Origin: Halococcus sediminicola
GTDB lineage: Archaea; Halobacteriota; Halobacteria; Halobacteriales; Halococcaceae
Direction: 5' to 3'
Assembly (NCBI RefSeq): GCF_000755245.1
Contig: NZ_BBMP01000022.1
Coordinates: 310,001 to 374,000 of the forward strand
DNA: 64,000 nt
A model generated the notes under the pieces. The model did no database searches. It was not told the origin of the DNA and saw nothing but the letters and a program-made list of their open reading frames with translations. Position numbers and translations under genes: made by a program. This document shows, piece after piece, positions 44,738-54,067 of the stretch; position 1 is the first letter of the stretch; the number at the start of each line of letters is the position of its first letter.

Positions 44738-45900
44738 GATTCGAGGACGTCCGGCAGGAAGCGGTCCTCGTGGGCCGCGATGACCGCTTTTCGATCGGTC
44801 ATCGCGTCGAGCACCTCACCGATCCCCGCTTCGAAATCGACCGACCCGCCGCCGATGAGCGCGTCGTATCGCTCATGGTCGATCTCCATCCGGTGGGTCT
44901 CGTCCTCGTCGCGCGGGTTCTCGATGTGCTCGACAGCGACGTCGAGACCGTGCTCGTCGCCGACCGCCGCGATGGTCTCGGCGATCTCGACGATGCTGAT
45001 GGCTCGGGTGACCTGATTGTAGACGGTGTGGGAATCGGGCCGGTCGTCGGGGTCGCCGAGTGCGAGGCGGGCGAGGCCCTCGACGGCGTCTTCCAAACTG
45101 ACGAACGGCTTTCGCTGCTCGCCCTTGCCATACACAGTCAGGGGATAGCCCGCGACCGCTTGCGCCGCGAACCGGTGGGCGACCACGCCGAAGTAGTAGT
45201 CGAAGTCCAATCTCGTATGCAGTCGGTCGTCGGCACGCGTCTCGTCGGTGCCGGCTCCATAGACGATGGCCGTCCGCACGTCGCTGATGGGGATGTCGAA
45301 CTGGCTGTGGGCCAGTCGGAGGTTGGCCGCGTCGTGGCTTTTCGTGAGGTGATACCACGAACCGGCCATCGCGGGGAAGGGGACCGCATCGTGCTCGCCC
45401 TCGTGTTCCATCGTCGCACCGCCCTCCGGAATCGGAAATCCGGGCGCGCCGTACACGCCGGTGGTGGTGGTCTCGATGAAATGGGTATCTGTGAAGCCGG
45501 CTTCGTGCAGACCCCACACCAGATTTCGCGTCGCCTGCAGGTTGTTGTGCTGGGTCTCGTTGGCGCGCTCGCCGTTGATCTGTGAGTAGGGTGCGGAAGG
45601 CTGGGCGGCGGTGTGGACGATTGCTCGCGGCTCGTGGACCGCGAGCAGCCGGTCCACGAACGCTCGGTCCGTGAGGTCGCCCTCGACAAAGGAGAGATTC
45701 GTGTAGCCCTGCTCCTCGGCGGCCGCCAGCCGGTCGTCCATCGAGGCGACCGCCGTGGCACTCGTCGCGCCGACGGAGGCGACCCACTCGCGGCGGGCGA
45801 AGTTGTCGACACAGAGCACCCGCTCGTCGGTTCGGTCGGCGATTCTGAGCGCGGTCGGCCAGCCGACGTAGCCGTCGGCCCCGGTGACGATGATGGTCAT
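44734..45900 (-). CDS. UDP-sulfoquinovose synthase-like SDR
   Basis: Protein of 388 residues aligned by eye with SQD1/Agl3 along its length. Matching segments are YGAPGFPIPEG, SWYHLTKSHDAANLRLA, VYGAGTDETRADDRLHTRLD and GYPLTVYGKGEQRKPFVSLE. NAD motif is TGADGYVG, and the catalytic pair is Tyr183/Lys187. SQD1 has TMGEYG at the loop containing the catalytic Thr; here it reads TTGVYG (146-151), so the glutamate is replaced by Val149. SQD1 joins sulfite to UDP-glucose for sulfolipid or N-glycan sulfoquinovose. Family membership is strong; the exact product is uncertain because of that substitution. First gene of the operon. Confidence 0.87.
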   Translation of the reverse strand: MTIIVTGADGYVGWPTALRIADRTDERVLCVDNFARREWVASVGATSATAVASMDDRLAAAEEQGYTNLSFVEGDLTDRAFVDRLLAVHEPRAIVHTAAQPSAPYSQINGERANETQHNNLQATRNLVWGLHEAGFTDTHFIETTTTGVYGAPGFPIPEGGATMEHEGEHDAVPFPAMAGSWYHLTKSHDAANLRLAHSQFDIPISDVRTAIVYGAGTDETRADDRLHTRLDFDYYFGVVAHRFAAQAVAGYPLTVYGKGEQRKPFVSLEDAVEGLARLALGDPDDRPDSHTVYNQVTRAISIVEIAETIAAVGDEHGLDVAVEHIENPRDEDETHRMEIDHERYDALIGGGSVDFEAGIGEVLDAMTDRKAVIAAHEDRFLPDVLES

Positions 45901-45902
45901 GA

Positions 45903-45950
45903 GTTACTCGCTGTCCGAGTAACCGAGCGGGTCGGCAAAAACGTTTGCCG
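45903..45950 (-). promoter_or_regulatory. Two inverted repeats in promoter of the SDR operon
   Basis: GTTACTCG-CTGTC-CGAGTAAC (45903-45923) ends its 8-bp arms 3 bp from the start codon of the sulfoquinovose-synthase-like gene. A second inverted repeat CGGCAAA-AACG-TTTGCCG (45933-45950) lies where a TATA/BRE would be. Operator or 5'-leader hairpin; function not established. Confidence 0.5.
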
Positions 45951-46051
45951 TTCTCTCGCTTGCCACCGACGCTCGATAGTTCGGCTCCCGGAGGCGAGAG
46001 AAACGACTGTCACGGGCGGCTGAACGAGCGAAAAGGGTGACTGGGCGAACG

Positions 46052-47839
46052 CTATTCGACGGTCACACTTTTAGCGAGATTGCGGGGTTTGTCGATGGAG
46101 CGGCCGAGCTGGTCGGCGGTGTGGTAGGCCAGCAGTTGGAGCTGGACGTTGGCGAGGACGGCGGCGGTCCGGGGATGGGTTTCGGGGATCTCGAGTACGT
46201 GGTCGGCGTAGCGCTCGACGTCCGACTGCCCATCGGTGACGGCGATGACGGGCGCGTCGCGTGCCTCGACTTCCTTGACGTTGCCCACCGTCTTGCGCGC
46301 GAGTTCGCCGTCGCCGGTGGTGATGGCGACCACGGGCGTGTTGTCGGTCACGAGCGCGAGCGGGCCGTGTTTGAGTTCGCCCGCCGCAAAGCCCTCGGCG
46401 TGGCGGTAGGTGATCTCCTTGAGTTTGAGCGCGCCTTCGAGCGCCACCGGATAGTTCAGCCCGCGCCCGATGAAGAAGTACGCATTCGCGTCGAGATACG
46501 CCTCCGCGACCGCCTCGGCGGTCGAGTCGTCGATGACCTCTTGGACTGTGCTCGGAAGGTCACGCAGCGCGCCGAGCGTCTCGCGGTCGTGGTCGTCGGT
46601 GGCCGCGAGCGCGAAGAGGTTGAGCGCCGCCAGTTGGGAGGCGAAGGTCTTCGAGGCCGCGACGCCGATCTCGGGCCCCGCGCGTATGTAGAGGGTGTGG
46701 TCGCACTCGCGGGCAACCGTCGACCCCACCACATTCGTGAGCGCGAGCGTGCGCGCGCCGCGTCGCTGTGCCTCCCGGAGTGCGCTCAACGTGTCGGCGG
46801 TCTCGCCACTTTGAGTGACGCCAACGACGAGCGAATCGCCCAACGGCGGCGGCGAGGTGACGTACTCGCTTCCCAGAAACGCCTGAGCAGGGATGCCCGC
46901 CTCGCGGAACAGCTCCGCACCGTACAGCGCCGCGTGATAGGAGGTGCCACAGGCGACGAACTGCACGCTCTGCGGGCTGACGCCAGCGAGTTCCTCCAGT
47001 TCGACCTGCCCGCCGAGTTCGTCGACGCGCCCGCGCAGACACTGCCGGAGCGCGCGCGGTTGCTCGTGGATCTCCTTCAGCATGAAGTGGTCGTACCCAC
47101 TCTTGCCCGTCTCCTCGGCGTCCCACTCGACCGTGTTGACGGTCTTTGTGACCGGCTCGCCGTCGACCGTCGAGACCGCCCAGCCCTCGCCGTCGATGCG
47201 TGCGACCTCGCCGTCCTCCAGATAGACCACGCGGTCGGTGAAGTGGCGGAAGGCGGGCACGTCGCTCGCGAGATAGGTCGCGCCGTCGTCGATGCCGAGC
47301 ACTAATGGTGAGTCCTGTCTGGCACAGAACACCGCGTCGCTCCCCGCAAAGACGGCCGCGATGGCGTAGCTGCCCTCGATGCGCTCGGTCGCCGCGCGGA
47401 AGGCTTCTTCGTGACTCGCGCCGTCGGCGAGCGCCGACTCGATGAGGTGGGGCACCACTTCGGTGTCGGTGTCGCTCAGGAACTCGTGGCCCGCCGCCGT
47501 GAGTTCGTCCCTGATCTCCTGGAAGTTCTCGATGATACCGTTGTGGATGACCGCGACCTCGCCCTCGCAGTCGGCGTGTGGGTGGGAGTTGCGGTCGCTC
47601 GGCGGGCCGTGCGTGCTCCAGCGGGTGTGGCCGATGCCGACGTGACCGGAGAGCGTCGTGTCTTCGAGCGCCGCTTCGAGGTTTTTGAGTTCGCCCTCAC
47701 GCTTTTCGATTTCGACGGTGCCGTTGGCGAGCGCGACGCCCGCCGAGTCGTACCCGCGGTATTCGAGCTTCGAGAGACCGTGCATCAGCACGTCCAGCGT
47801 CTCGTCGGGCCGGCCGACGCAGCCCACGATGCCACACAT
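46052..47839 (-). CDS. glmS: Glutamine--fructose-6-phosphate aminotransferase (isomerising)
   Basis: Makes glucosamine-6-phosphate from fructose-6-phosphate and glutamine, the entry to UDP-GlcNAc. The 595-residue protein begins MCGIVGCVG, with the nucleophilic Cys2. An N-terminal glutaminase domain is followed by two SIS domains (CGTSYHAALYG; VGVTQSGETADT) and ends AKSVTVE, the usual GlmS terminus. Its ATG overlaps the stop of the upstream GlmU-like gene by one base, so amino-sugar synthesis and activation are coupled. Confidence 0.96.
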   Translation of the reverse strand: MCGIVGCVGRPDETLDVLMHGLSKLEYRGYDSAGVALANGTVEIEKREGELKNLEAALEDTTLSGHVGIGHTRWSTHGPPSDRNSHPHADCEGEVAVIHNGIIENFQEIRDELTAAGHEFLSDTDTEVVPHLIESALADGASHEEAFRAATERIEGSYAIAAVFAGSDAVFCARQDSPLVLGIDDGATYLASDVPAFRHFTDRVVYLEDGEVARIDGEGWAVSTVDGEPVTKTVNTVEWDAEETGKSGYDHFMLKEIHEQPRALRQCLRGRVDELGGQVELEELAGVSPQSVQFVACGTSYHAALYGAELFREAGIPAQAFLGSEYVTSPPPLGDSLVVGVTQSGETADTLSALREAQRRGARTLALTNVVGSTVARECDHTLYIRAGPEIGVAASKTFASQLAALNLFALAATDDHDRETLGALRDLPSTVQEVIDDSTAEAVAEAYLDANAYFFIGRGLNYPVALEGALKLKEITYRHAEGFAAGELKHGPLALVTDNTPVVAITTGDGELARKTVGNVKEVEARDAPVIAVTDGQSDVERYADHVLEIPETHPRTAAVLANVQLQLLAYHTADQLGRSIDKPRNLAKSVTVE

Positions 47840-49038
47840 CAGCCCATCACCTCCGCGTCGGCGGGTATCTCGCCGCGCGCTCGCACGCCCGCGTGCAGTC
47901 GTGCGCCCGGACCGACCAGCGTGCCGGGTTCGAGCGTGACCCCACCTCCGGTGTCGACCCGGTCGGCGACGACCGCCCCGAGCGAGCGGTCCTCGTGGAT
48001 GCGCGTTCCCACCCGGACGTCGGTCTGGCCGCCGGGCACGAGCGTGTCCGCCCCGAGGGTCACGTCCTGGCCGGCAATGCAGTCGAGTATCGTACTGCCC
48101 GGTCCGACGCGCGTGTCGCTATCGAGTACCGTGCGCGCGACGGTCGCGTTCGCCTCGACTGTGACGTTGCGTCCGAGCGCGACGTCCGGACCCACCACCG
48201 CACCGGGACCCACTTCGCAGTCCGGACCGACGACCACGGGAGCCTGTAGTGTCGCCGCCTCGTGGACGAGCGACGAGTCGTCGACCCAGACGCCCTGTTC
48301 GCGCGCCGGTTCGTCCACACGACCCCGTGCGAGGATTTCTTGAGTCACGGTCAGGAGGTCCCACGGGTAGGTGGCGTGTGGCGAGAGACCCTCGACGCGC
48401 ACCCCACGGATGTCCTCGCCCGCGTCGATGAGCTGGGCGAGCGTGTCGGGCAGTTGGAGTTCGCCGTCGCGGCGGTCGGTCTCCTCGATGGCGTCGAAGA
48501 TCGTGGTTCGAAAGGCGTAGACGCCGGCGTTGATGAGGCGATACTCGTCGGAATCGGGTTTCTCGACGATCTCGTCGATGCGGCCCTCGCGGAGGTCGAC
48601 CGCTCCATACCTACTCACGTCGCGGTGTTCGAGCACGCCGAGCGTGGCGGCGGATGCGGGGTGGTTCTCGAACTCGGCGACGACGTCGGTGACCAGCCCG
48701 GCGTCGAGGACCCGGTCGCCGTTGACGAGCAAGAACGGCTCGTCGATGACCGAGCGCGCCTGCAGGAGGGCGTGGCCGCTGCCGAGCTGTTTGTCCTGGA
48801 TCACGTAGTCGAGGGGCGTGTCGCGGTAGGTCGGTCCGAAGTGTTCCTGGACGCGGTCGCGCTTGTAGCCGATGACCACGGTGATCTCCTCGATGCCGGC
48901 GTCGATGAGGGCGTCGAAGACGTAGCCGAGGATCGGCCGGTTCGCCGCGGGCAACATCGGTTTGGGACGGTTGTGCGTCAGCGGGCGGAGGCGGTTTCCC
49001 TCCCCGGCCGCGAGGACGACGGCGGTGCGAACGCTCAT
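47839..49038 (-). CDS. Bifunctional sugar-1-phosphate nucleotidyltransferase/acetyltransferase (GlmU-like)
   Basis: Two-domain enzyme of 399 residues. The N-terminal nucleotidyltransferase has AAGEGNRLRPLT followed by NRPKPMLP. The C-terminal left-handed beta-helix, from about 250, has hexapeptide repeats (APVVVGPDCEVGPGAVVGPD, VALGRNV). This is the archaeal GlmU layout that acetylates glucosamine-1-phosphate and forms UDP-GlcNAc. The last steps after GlmS fit, apart from phosphoglucosamine mutase, which is not in the window. Start at 49038 (MSVRTAVVL). Confidence 0.9.
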   Translation of the reverse strand: MSVRTAVVLAAGEGNRLRPLTHNRPKPMLPAANRPILGYVFDALIDAGIEEITVVIGYKRDRVQEHFGPTYRDTPLDYVIQDKQLGSGHALLQARSVIDEPFLLVNGDRVLDAGLVTDVVAEFENHPASAATLGVLEHRDVSRYGAVDLREGRIDEIVEKPDSDEYRLINAGVYAFRTTIFDAIEETDRRDGELQLPDTLAQLIDAGEDIRGVRVEGLSPHATYPWDLLTVTQEILARGRVDEPAREQGVWVDDSSLVHEAATLQAPVVVGPDCEVGPGAVVGPDVALGRNVTVEANATVARTVLDSDTRVGPGSTILDCIAGQDVTLGADTLVPGGQTDVRVGTRIHEDRSLGAVVADRVDTGGGVTLEPGTLVGPGARLHAGVRARGEIPADAEVMG

Positions 49039-49142
49039 TGAGTATCTGTCCACGGCGAGCGATTTCAACGTTCTGGCTGGCCGCTCGGGCTGGCACGAAA
49101 CGACTCCGACGACGCTTTGAGGACCGCCCCGGAATCGCCGCC

Positions 49143-50651
49143 GTGTCCATCGGCAGCGTCGTCGCCGCCGTCCGGCGTCTGCTCGCGCCGGGCGGGGACC
49201 TCACCGAACGCGCGGTCACCAGCGGCGTCTGGGTCGCGCTCACGAACGTCGTCGACCGCGTGCTCCAGCTCGCGATGGTGCTGTTGGTCGCGCGCCTCAT
49301 CGGTCCCGGCTCCTATGGGGTGATGGCGCTCGCACTGGTGGTGATGAGTGCGCTGACCCAGCTCTCCCGGTTGGGCATCGACGCCGCGCTCATCCAGCGC
49401 GAGGAGAGCGATGTGGATGCCTATCTCGACACGGCGTGGATGATGCAGAACGCGCGCGGGCTGGTTGTCGCGGCGGTACTGTTCGCCAGCGCGCCGGTGC
49501 TGGCCGGCTTCTTCGACGAGTCCCAACTCACGCCCGTCCTGCGCGTGCTCGCGCTCTCGCCGCTGCTGTCCGGTCTCCAAAATCCCGGACTGCTCTATCT
49601 CAAGAAGGACCTCCGCTTCGACAAGCAGTTCGTCTACACCATCGCGGGCACCGTTCTGTACGTCGCGGTCGCGCTGGCCGTCGCGCTCGTCACCAGGTCC
49701 GTGTGGGCGCTCGTCTTCGGACTGGTCGCCAGCGATTTCGCTCGACTCGTGGTCTCCTATCTCATCGTCGACTACCGGCCGCGACCCCGCTTCGACGTCG
49801 ACCACGCGCGCGAACTGTTCGGCTACGGCAAGTGGATCTTCGCTTCCGGCGTCGTCCTCTTTCTCATCATGGAGGGCGACGACGCCTTCGTCGGCTGGTA
49901 TCTCGGGACCGCCGTCGTCGGTCTCTATCAACTGGCCTACCGCGTCTCGAACGCGCCCGCGACCGAGGTCACTCAGACCATCTCCAGCGTGGTCTTTCCG
50001 ACGTATGCGAAGATGCAGAGTGACGACCGCCAACTCAGGGATGGCTTCTTCAAGACCGTTCAGCTCACGACGTTCGTCTCCTTCCCGATCGCGGTCGGCA
50101 TCGCCGCCGTCGCGCCGACGTTCGTCGATACGTTCCTCACCGAGCAGTGGGACGCGATGGTCCCCATGATCCAGCTGCTCGCCGCGTGGGGGCTGCTGCG
50201 CTCGCTGGGTGCGACCACCGGCCCGCTCTTTCAGGCCATCGGCAAACCCGACGTCCCCACCAAGATCCAGTTCGGAAAGTTACTGATTATCGCGGCATTC
50301 ATCTACCCCGCGACGGCGCGCTACGGCGCGGTCGGCACGGGACTGGTCATCGTTGGCAACTCGCTCGTGTTCTCCGAGCCGGTCGCGACGTATCTGGCGA
50401 CGCGAGCGGTCGACGGCTCGTATGCGCGACTCCTTCGCCTCGTCGCCTACCCGGCCCTCGCCAGCGCCCCGATGGGGCTGGCCGTCGTCGGCGTCCACCG
50501 CGCGGGCGTCGCCACGGGCGTCGTCGAGTTCGTTCTGTTAGTGCTCGTCGGCGTCGCCGTCTACGCCGCGCTCACGCTCGCGCTCGAACGTTTTTCGAAC
50601 TACGACAGCGTGGCGCTCTGCCGGCGGCTGGCCACGACCGTCCTCTCGTGA
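49143..50651 (+). CDS. Polysaccharide flippase (Wzx/RfbX family)
   Basis: Membrane protein of about 502 residues with 12-14 hydrophobic segments and the polysaccharide-biosynthesis-protein pattern near the start (VTSGVWVALTNVVDRVLQLA, ARLIGPGSYGVMALALVVMS). Family members flip lipid-linked oligosaccharides across the membrane, in haloarchaea probably dolichol-linked N-glycan precursors. The start appears to be GTG at 49143; an in-frame ATG at 49038 would lie in the divergent GlmU-like gene's start region. Convergent with the aldehyde dehydrogenase gene. Confidence 0.88.
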   Translation: MSIGSVVAAVRRLLAPGGDLTERAVTSGVWVALTNVVDRVLQLAMVLLVARLIGPGSYGVMALALVVMSALTQLSRLGIDAALIQREESDVDAYLDTAWMMQNARGLVVAAVLFASAPVLAGFFDESQLTPVLRVLALSPLLSGLQNPGLLYLKKDLRFDKQFVYTIAGTVLYVAVALAVALVTRSVWALVFGLVASDFARLVVSYLIVDYRPRPRFDVDHARELFGYGKWIFASGVVLFLIMEGDDAFVGWYLGTAVVGLYQLAYRVSNAPATEVTQTISSVVFPTYAKMQSDDRQLRDGFFKTVQLTTFVSFPIAVGIAAVAPTFVDTFLTEQWDAMVPMIQLLAAWGLLRSLGATTGPLFQAIGKPDVPTKIQFGKLLIIAAFIYPATARYGAVGTGLVIVGNSLVFSEPVATYLATRAVDGSYARLLRLVAYPALASAPMGLAVVGVHRAGVATGVVEFVLLVLVGVAVYAALTLALERFSNYDSVALCRRLATTVLS

Positions 50652-50652
50652 C

Positions 50653-52200
50653 TCAGCCCATCCGCGGCAGCCCGCCGAAGTTCAGCATTACCGACTTCGT
50701 CTGGGTGTACTCCTCGTAGGTTTCCTCCGAGAGTTCGCGCCCGAGCCCCGACCGCTTGTAGCCACCGTGGGGAACGGGTTCGAAGAGGTCGTTGTAGGTG
50801 TTCACCCACACCGTGCCGGCGTCGAGTTCCTCGGCGACCCCGTGGGCGGTTTCGAGGTTCTCGGTCCAGACCCCCGATGCCAGCCCGTACTGGGTCTCGT
50901 TCGCCCGTGCGAGCATCTCGTCTTCGTCCTCCCAGCGAAGCACCGACAGCACTGGCCCGAAGACCTCCTCGCAGGCCACGGTGTGGTCGTTTGTGACATC
51001 CTCGATGATGGTCGGCTCGACGAAGGGCGCGCCCTCCAGATCGGCGTCGTCGGGTGCGCCACCGCCGTACCTGACCGTCGCGCCCTCGGCCTTCGCGGTC
51101 TCGACGTACGAGAGCACCTCCTCGCGGTGGTCGGCGTCCACGAGCGGTCCCATGTCGGTCCGGCCTTCGAGCGGGTCGCCCACGGTGAGACCGGCGGTGC
51201 GCTCCTCGAACAGTTCCATGAACTCCTCGTAAACGTCCTCGTGGAGGAACATTCTCGAGCCCGCGGTACACTGCTCGCCCTGATTGAACCAGATGCTGAT
51301 GACCGCTCCCTCGACCGCTTTCTCCAGATCGGCGTCGGGATAGACGATGTTCGGACTCTTCCCACCGAGTTCGAGCGACACGGGCGTGATGGTCTCGGCG
51401 GCGTTTTTCATGACGTGTTCGCCGGCCCGCGTCGAACCGGTGAGCGAGAGTTTGTCGATGTCGTGGTGGGAAGTGATGGCGTCACCGACCTCGCTGCCGG
51501 CACCCGTCACGACGTTCACGGTGCCTGAGGGCAGTACCCCGTCGACGATTTTGGCGATTTCGAGCGTCGAGAGCGCCGCGCGCGAGGAGGGTTTGAACAC
51601 CACAGTGTTGCCGGCGGCGAGCGCGGGGGCCATCTTCCAGCCGACGAACATCGCGGGGAAGTTCCACGCGCTGATCTGGCCCACCACCCCGTGTGGCTCC
51701 TGTTTGGTGTAGGCGAGTTTGTCCGATCCCATCGGCGGGAGTCGGCCCTCCGATTCGGTGCGCGCGAGACTCGCAAAGAACCGGAACTGCTCAACCATGA
51801 TGGTCGCGTCCACGAACGCCGAGTGCTGGTTGGCCTTGCCCATCTCCAGACTGTCGATGCGGGCGATGCGGAGCTTTTCGTCCTCCAGTTCGTCGGCCAC
51901 CTCCAACAAAAGATCCGAGCGCTGACGCGGCGATTTCTGACTCCACGTGCCCTCGAAGGCCTCACGCGCGCTCGCCACCGCCCGGTCGACGTCCGCGGGT
52001 GTACCGCGCTGGAAGTCGGCAAGCGCTTCGCCCGTGGTGGCGTCGGTCGCGGTCATCGTTTCGGTACTCTCCGATTCGACCCACTCGCCGTCGATGAGGT
52101 GGCCGTATTCGTCCTCGGAAATCGCGCTTTCTGCCGTGTTGCGATGCTTCTCGACGATTTCCTCACTCACTCGACCGTCGTCGGTGTATTCCTCTTGCAT
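50653..52200 (-). CDS. NAD(P)-dependent aldehyde dehydrogenase
   Basis: Enzyme of 515 residues oxidising an aldehyde to the acid. The general-base Glu277 is in LELGGKSPNIV and nucleophile Cys311 in FNQGEQCTAGSR. NAD-binding loop FTGST is seen as SLTGSTRAG, and EEVFGPVLSV is present. Substrate cannot be decided; betaine-aldehyde and succinate-semialdehyde dehydrogenases look similar. The latter would fit the lactonase/alcohol dehydrogenase operon 13 kb away, which is speculative. Start at 52200 (MQEEYTDDGR). Confidence 0.92.
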   Translation of the reverse strand: MQEEYTDDGRVSEEIVEKHRNTAESAISEDEYGHLIDGEWVESESTETMTATDATTGEALADFQRGTPADVDRAVASAREAFEGTWSQKSPRQRSDLLLEVADELEDEKLRIARIDSLEMGKANQHSAFVDATIMVEQFRFFASLARTESEGRLPPMGSDKLAYTKQEPHGVVGQISAWNFPAMFVGWKMAPALAAGNTVVFKPSSRAALSTLEIAKIVDGVLPSGTVNVVTGAGSEVGDAITSHHDIDKLSLTGSTRAGEHVMKNAAETITPVSLELGGKSPNIVYPDADLEKAVEGAVISIWFNQGEQCTAGSRMFLHEDVYEEFMELFEERTAGLTVGDPLEGRTDMGPLVDADHREEVLSYVETAKAEGATVRYGGGAPDDADLEGAPFVEPTIIEDVTNDHTVACEEVFGPVLSVLRWEDEDEMLARANETQYGLASGVWTENLETAHGVAEELDAGTVWVNTYNDLFEPVPHGGYKRSGLGRELSEETYEEYTQTKSVMLNFGGLPRMG

Positions 52201-52324
52201 GGTGTGGCTGACTGTCGTGCCCGTCAACCGGTCCCGTTCCAGCATAACAGTTCTCACGGCTATGCACGGTGGTTTAGGACCCGCGAATCACAACACGTGA
52301 GTGTCCAGCGCACGTTTCGAGTTC

Positions 52325-53632
52325 ATGTCCATCCTCGACGACGCGCGGGCCGTCATCGACAGCGGCCCCGTCTGTGATTGCTGCCTCGGGCGCGTCTTCG
52401 CCGACCGGAGCTTCGGTCTCACGAACGACGCGCGCGGCCGTGCGCTCCGAACCACGGTCGCGCTCGACGCGGACGAACCGTTCGAGGAATCCGACGAGTG
52501 CTGGGTCTGTGAGGGCGAGTGCAACCGCTTCGACGCATGGGCCGAGCGCGCGGTCGACGCGCTCGAGGGCGTCGAGTTCGAGACCTATCAGGTCGGCACG
52601 CGCGTCCCGCCGCTGATCGAGGAGAACGACCGCCTGCTCCGCGAGGACAGCGGCTTGCCCACCGACGCCGGCGAGTCGTTCAAATCGGAACTGAACCGCG
52701 AGGTCGGCAAGCGCGTCGGCGAGCGCACGGGGACGGAAGTCGACTTCGAGCGCCCGGACGTGCTCGCGCTCGTCAACCTCGACCGCGGCGACGTCGACGT
52801 GCAGGTGAACCCGGCGTTCGTCTACGGTCGGTATCGAAAACTCGACCGCGGGATTCCACAGACAGAGTGGCCCTGCCGAGAGTGTGGCGGCAGCGGCAAA
52901 CAATTGGCTGCGGACGGCGGCGAGGAGTCCTGTGACTACTGCGGCGGCAGCGGCTACCTCTACGCCGAGAGCGTCGAGGAACTGACCGCGCCGGTCGTGA
53001 AGGAGGCGATGGACGGTGCCGAAGCAGTGTTTCACGGCGCAGGGCGCGAGGACGTCGACGCCAGAATGATGGGTACCGGCCGCCCCTTTGTGATCGAAGT
53101 CAAACACCCCCAACAACGGGCGGTCGACACCACGAAACTCGAAGCCGACGTCAACGAGTTCGCCGAGGGAACAGTTGAAATCGAGGGGTTGCGGCGCGCC
53201 ACCCACGAGATGGTCGAGCGCGTGAAGGAACTCGACGCGCACAAGACCTACTCGATGAGCGTGGAGTTCGCCACACCGGTCGAGGAGGAAGTGTTCGACG
53301 AGGCACTCGACGCCCTCGACGGCGCGCGCATCGAACAGCACACCCCACAGCGGGTGGACCACCGGCGGGCGAGTCGCACCCGCGAGCGCGACGTCTACGA
53401 GATCGAAGGCGAACTCGACGACGCGCGCCACGCTACCGTCGAACTCCGCGGTGCCGGCGGTCTCTACGTCAAGGAGCTGATGAGCGGCGACGAAGGGCGG
53501 ACGGAGCCGAGTCTCGCGGGCTTGGTGGGCGTCGACTGCGAGGTGACGGCCCTCGATGTGCTCGCCGTCGCGGGCGAGGACGAGCGGTTCGACCACCCGG
53601 ACTATCTCGTCGAAAGCGAAGCGGACGAATAG
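52325..53632 (+). CDS. pus10: tRNA pseudouridine synthase Pus10
   Basis: Makes pseudouridine 54 and/or 55 in the T loop of archaeal tRNA. The 435-residue protein has an N-terminal zinc/THUMP region (CDCC at 17-20, CWVC...C at 59-66). A second pair of knuckles, CRECGGSG (184-191) and CDYCGGSG (203-210), resembles DnaJ zinc repeats. The catalytic domain has GREDVDARMMGTGRPF, whose aspartate at about 245 is the likely nucleophile. Start at 52325 (MSILDDARAV); an ATG at 52301 in frame is less likely. Divergent from aldehyde dehydrogenase. Confidence 0.95.
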   Translation: MSILDDARAVIDSGPVCDCCLGRVFADRSFGLTNDARGRALRTTVALDADEPFEESDECWVCEGECNRFDAWAERAVDALEGVEFETYQVGTRVPPLIEENDRLLREDSGLPTDAGESFKSELNREVGKRVGERTGTEVDFERPDVLALVNLDRGDVDVQVNPAFVYGRYRKLDRGIPQTEWPCRECGGSGKQLAADGGEESCDYCGGSGYLYAESVEELTAPVVKEAMDGAEAVFHGAGREDVDARMMGTGRPFVIEVKHPQQRAVDTTKLEADVNEFAEGTVEIEGLRRATHEMVERVKELDAHKTYSMSVEFATPVEEEVFDEALDALDGARIEQHTPQRVDHRRASRTRERDVYEIEGELDDARHATVELRGAGGLYVKELMSGDEGRTEPSLAGLVGVDCEVTALDVLAVAGEDERFDHPDYLVESEADE

Positions 53633-53704
53633 CCCGCTTCGAGTTCCCTCGCGCCGCGCTCGCCCGACCACGGGAGTTATGGCGCTCCTCGCTGTCCCGT
53701 GGGC

Positions 53705-54067
53705 ATGATCGACTGGCGACGGATCGACCACGTGCAGGTGACGATTCCATCGAACGCGATGGACGCGGCCCGCGAGTTCTACGGCGACGTGCTCGGTCTC
53801 ACAGAACGCGACCAACCCGACTCGTTCGGCGAGGGTGACACCGCCTGGTTTCGCGCCGACGACGTCGAGATTCACCTCGCCGTCGAGCCATCGAGAGAGC
53901 GCTCGCGGCGACATCCCGCCTTCGAGGTCACGGACGTCGCCGCGGCACGCGCCCACCTCGAAGCCCACGACATCGAGACGGTCGAGGAGCCGAAGATCCC
54001 CGGCCGCGAGCGGTTTTCCTTCCGTGACCCGTTTGACAACCGCATCGAACTGCTCCAGCGAGCGTGA
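53705..54067 (+). CDS. VOC/glyoxalase-family protein
   Basis: Protein of about 120 residues with one VOC unit pair: IDHVQVTIPSNAMDAAREFY...VLGLTERD and the later FSFRDPFDNRIELLQ, holding His and Glu candidates for metal binding. Dioxygenase, glyoxalase or resistance roles are all possible; no substrate can be named. The start at 53705 follows a possible GTG two codons earlier. The stop overlaps the rnhB GTG start (GTGA). Confidence 0.85.
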   Translation: MIDWRRIDHVQVTIPSNAMDAAREFYGDVLGLTERDQPDSFGEGDTAWFRADDVEIHLAVEPSRERSRRHPAFEVTDVAAARAHLEAHDIETVEEPKIPGRERFSFRDPFDNRIELLQRA

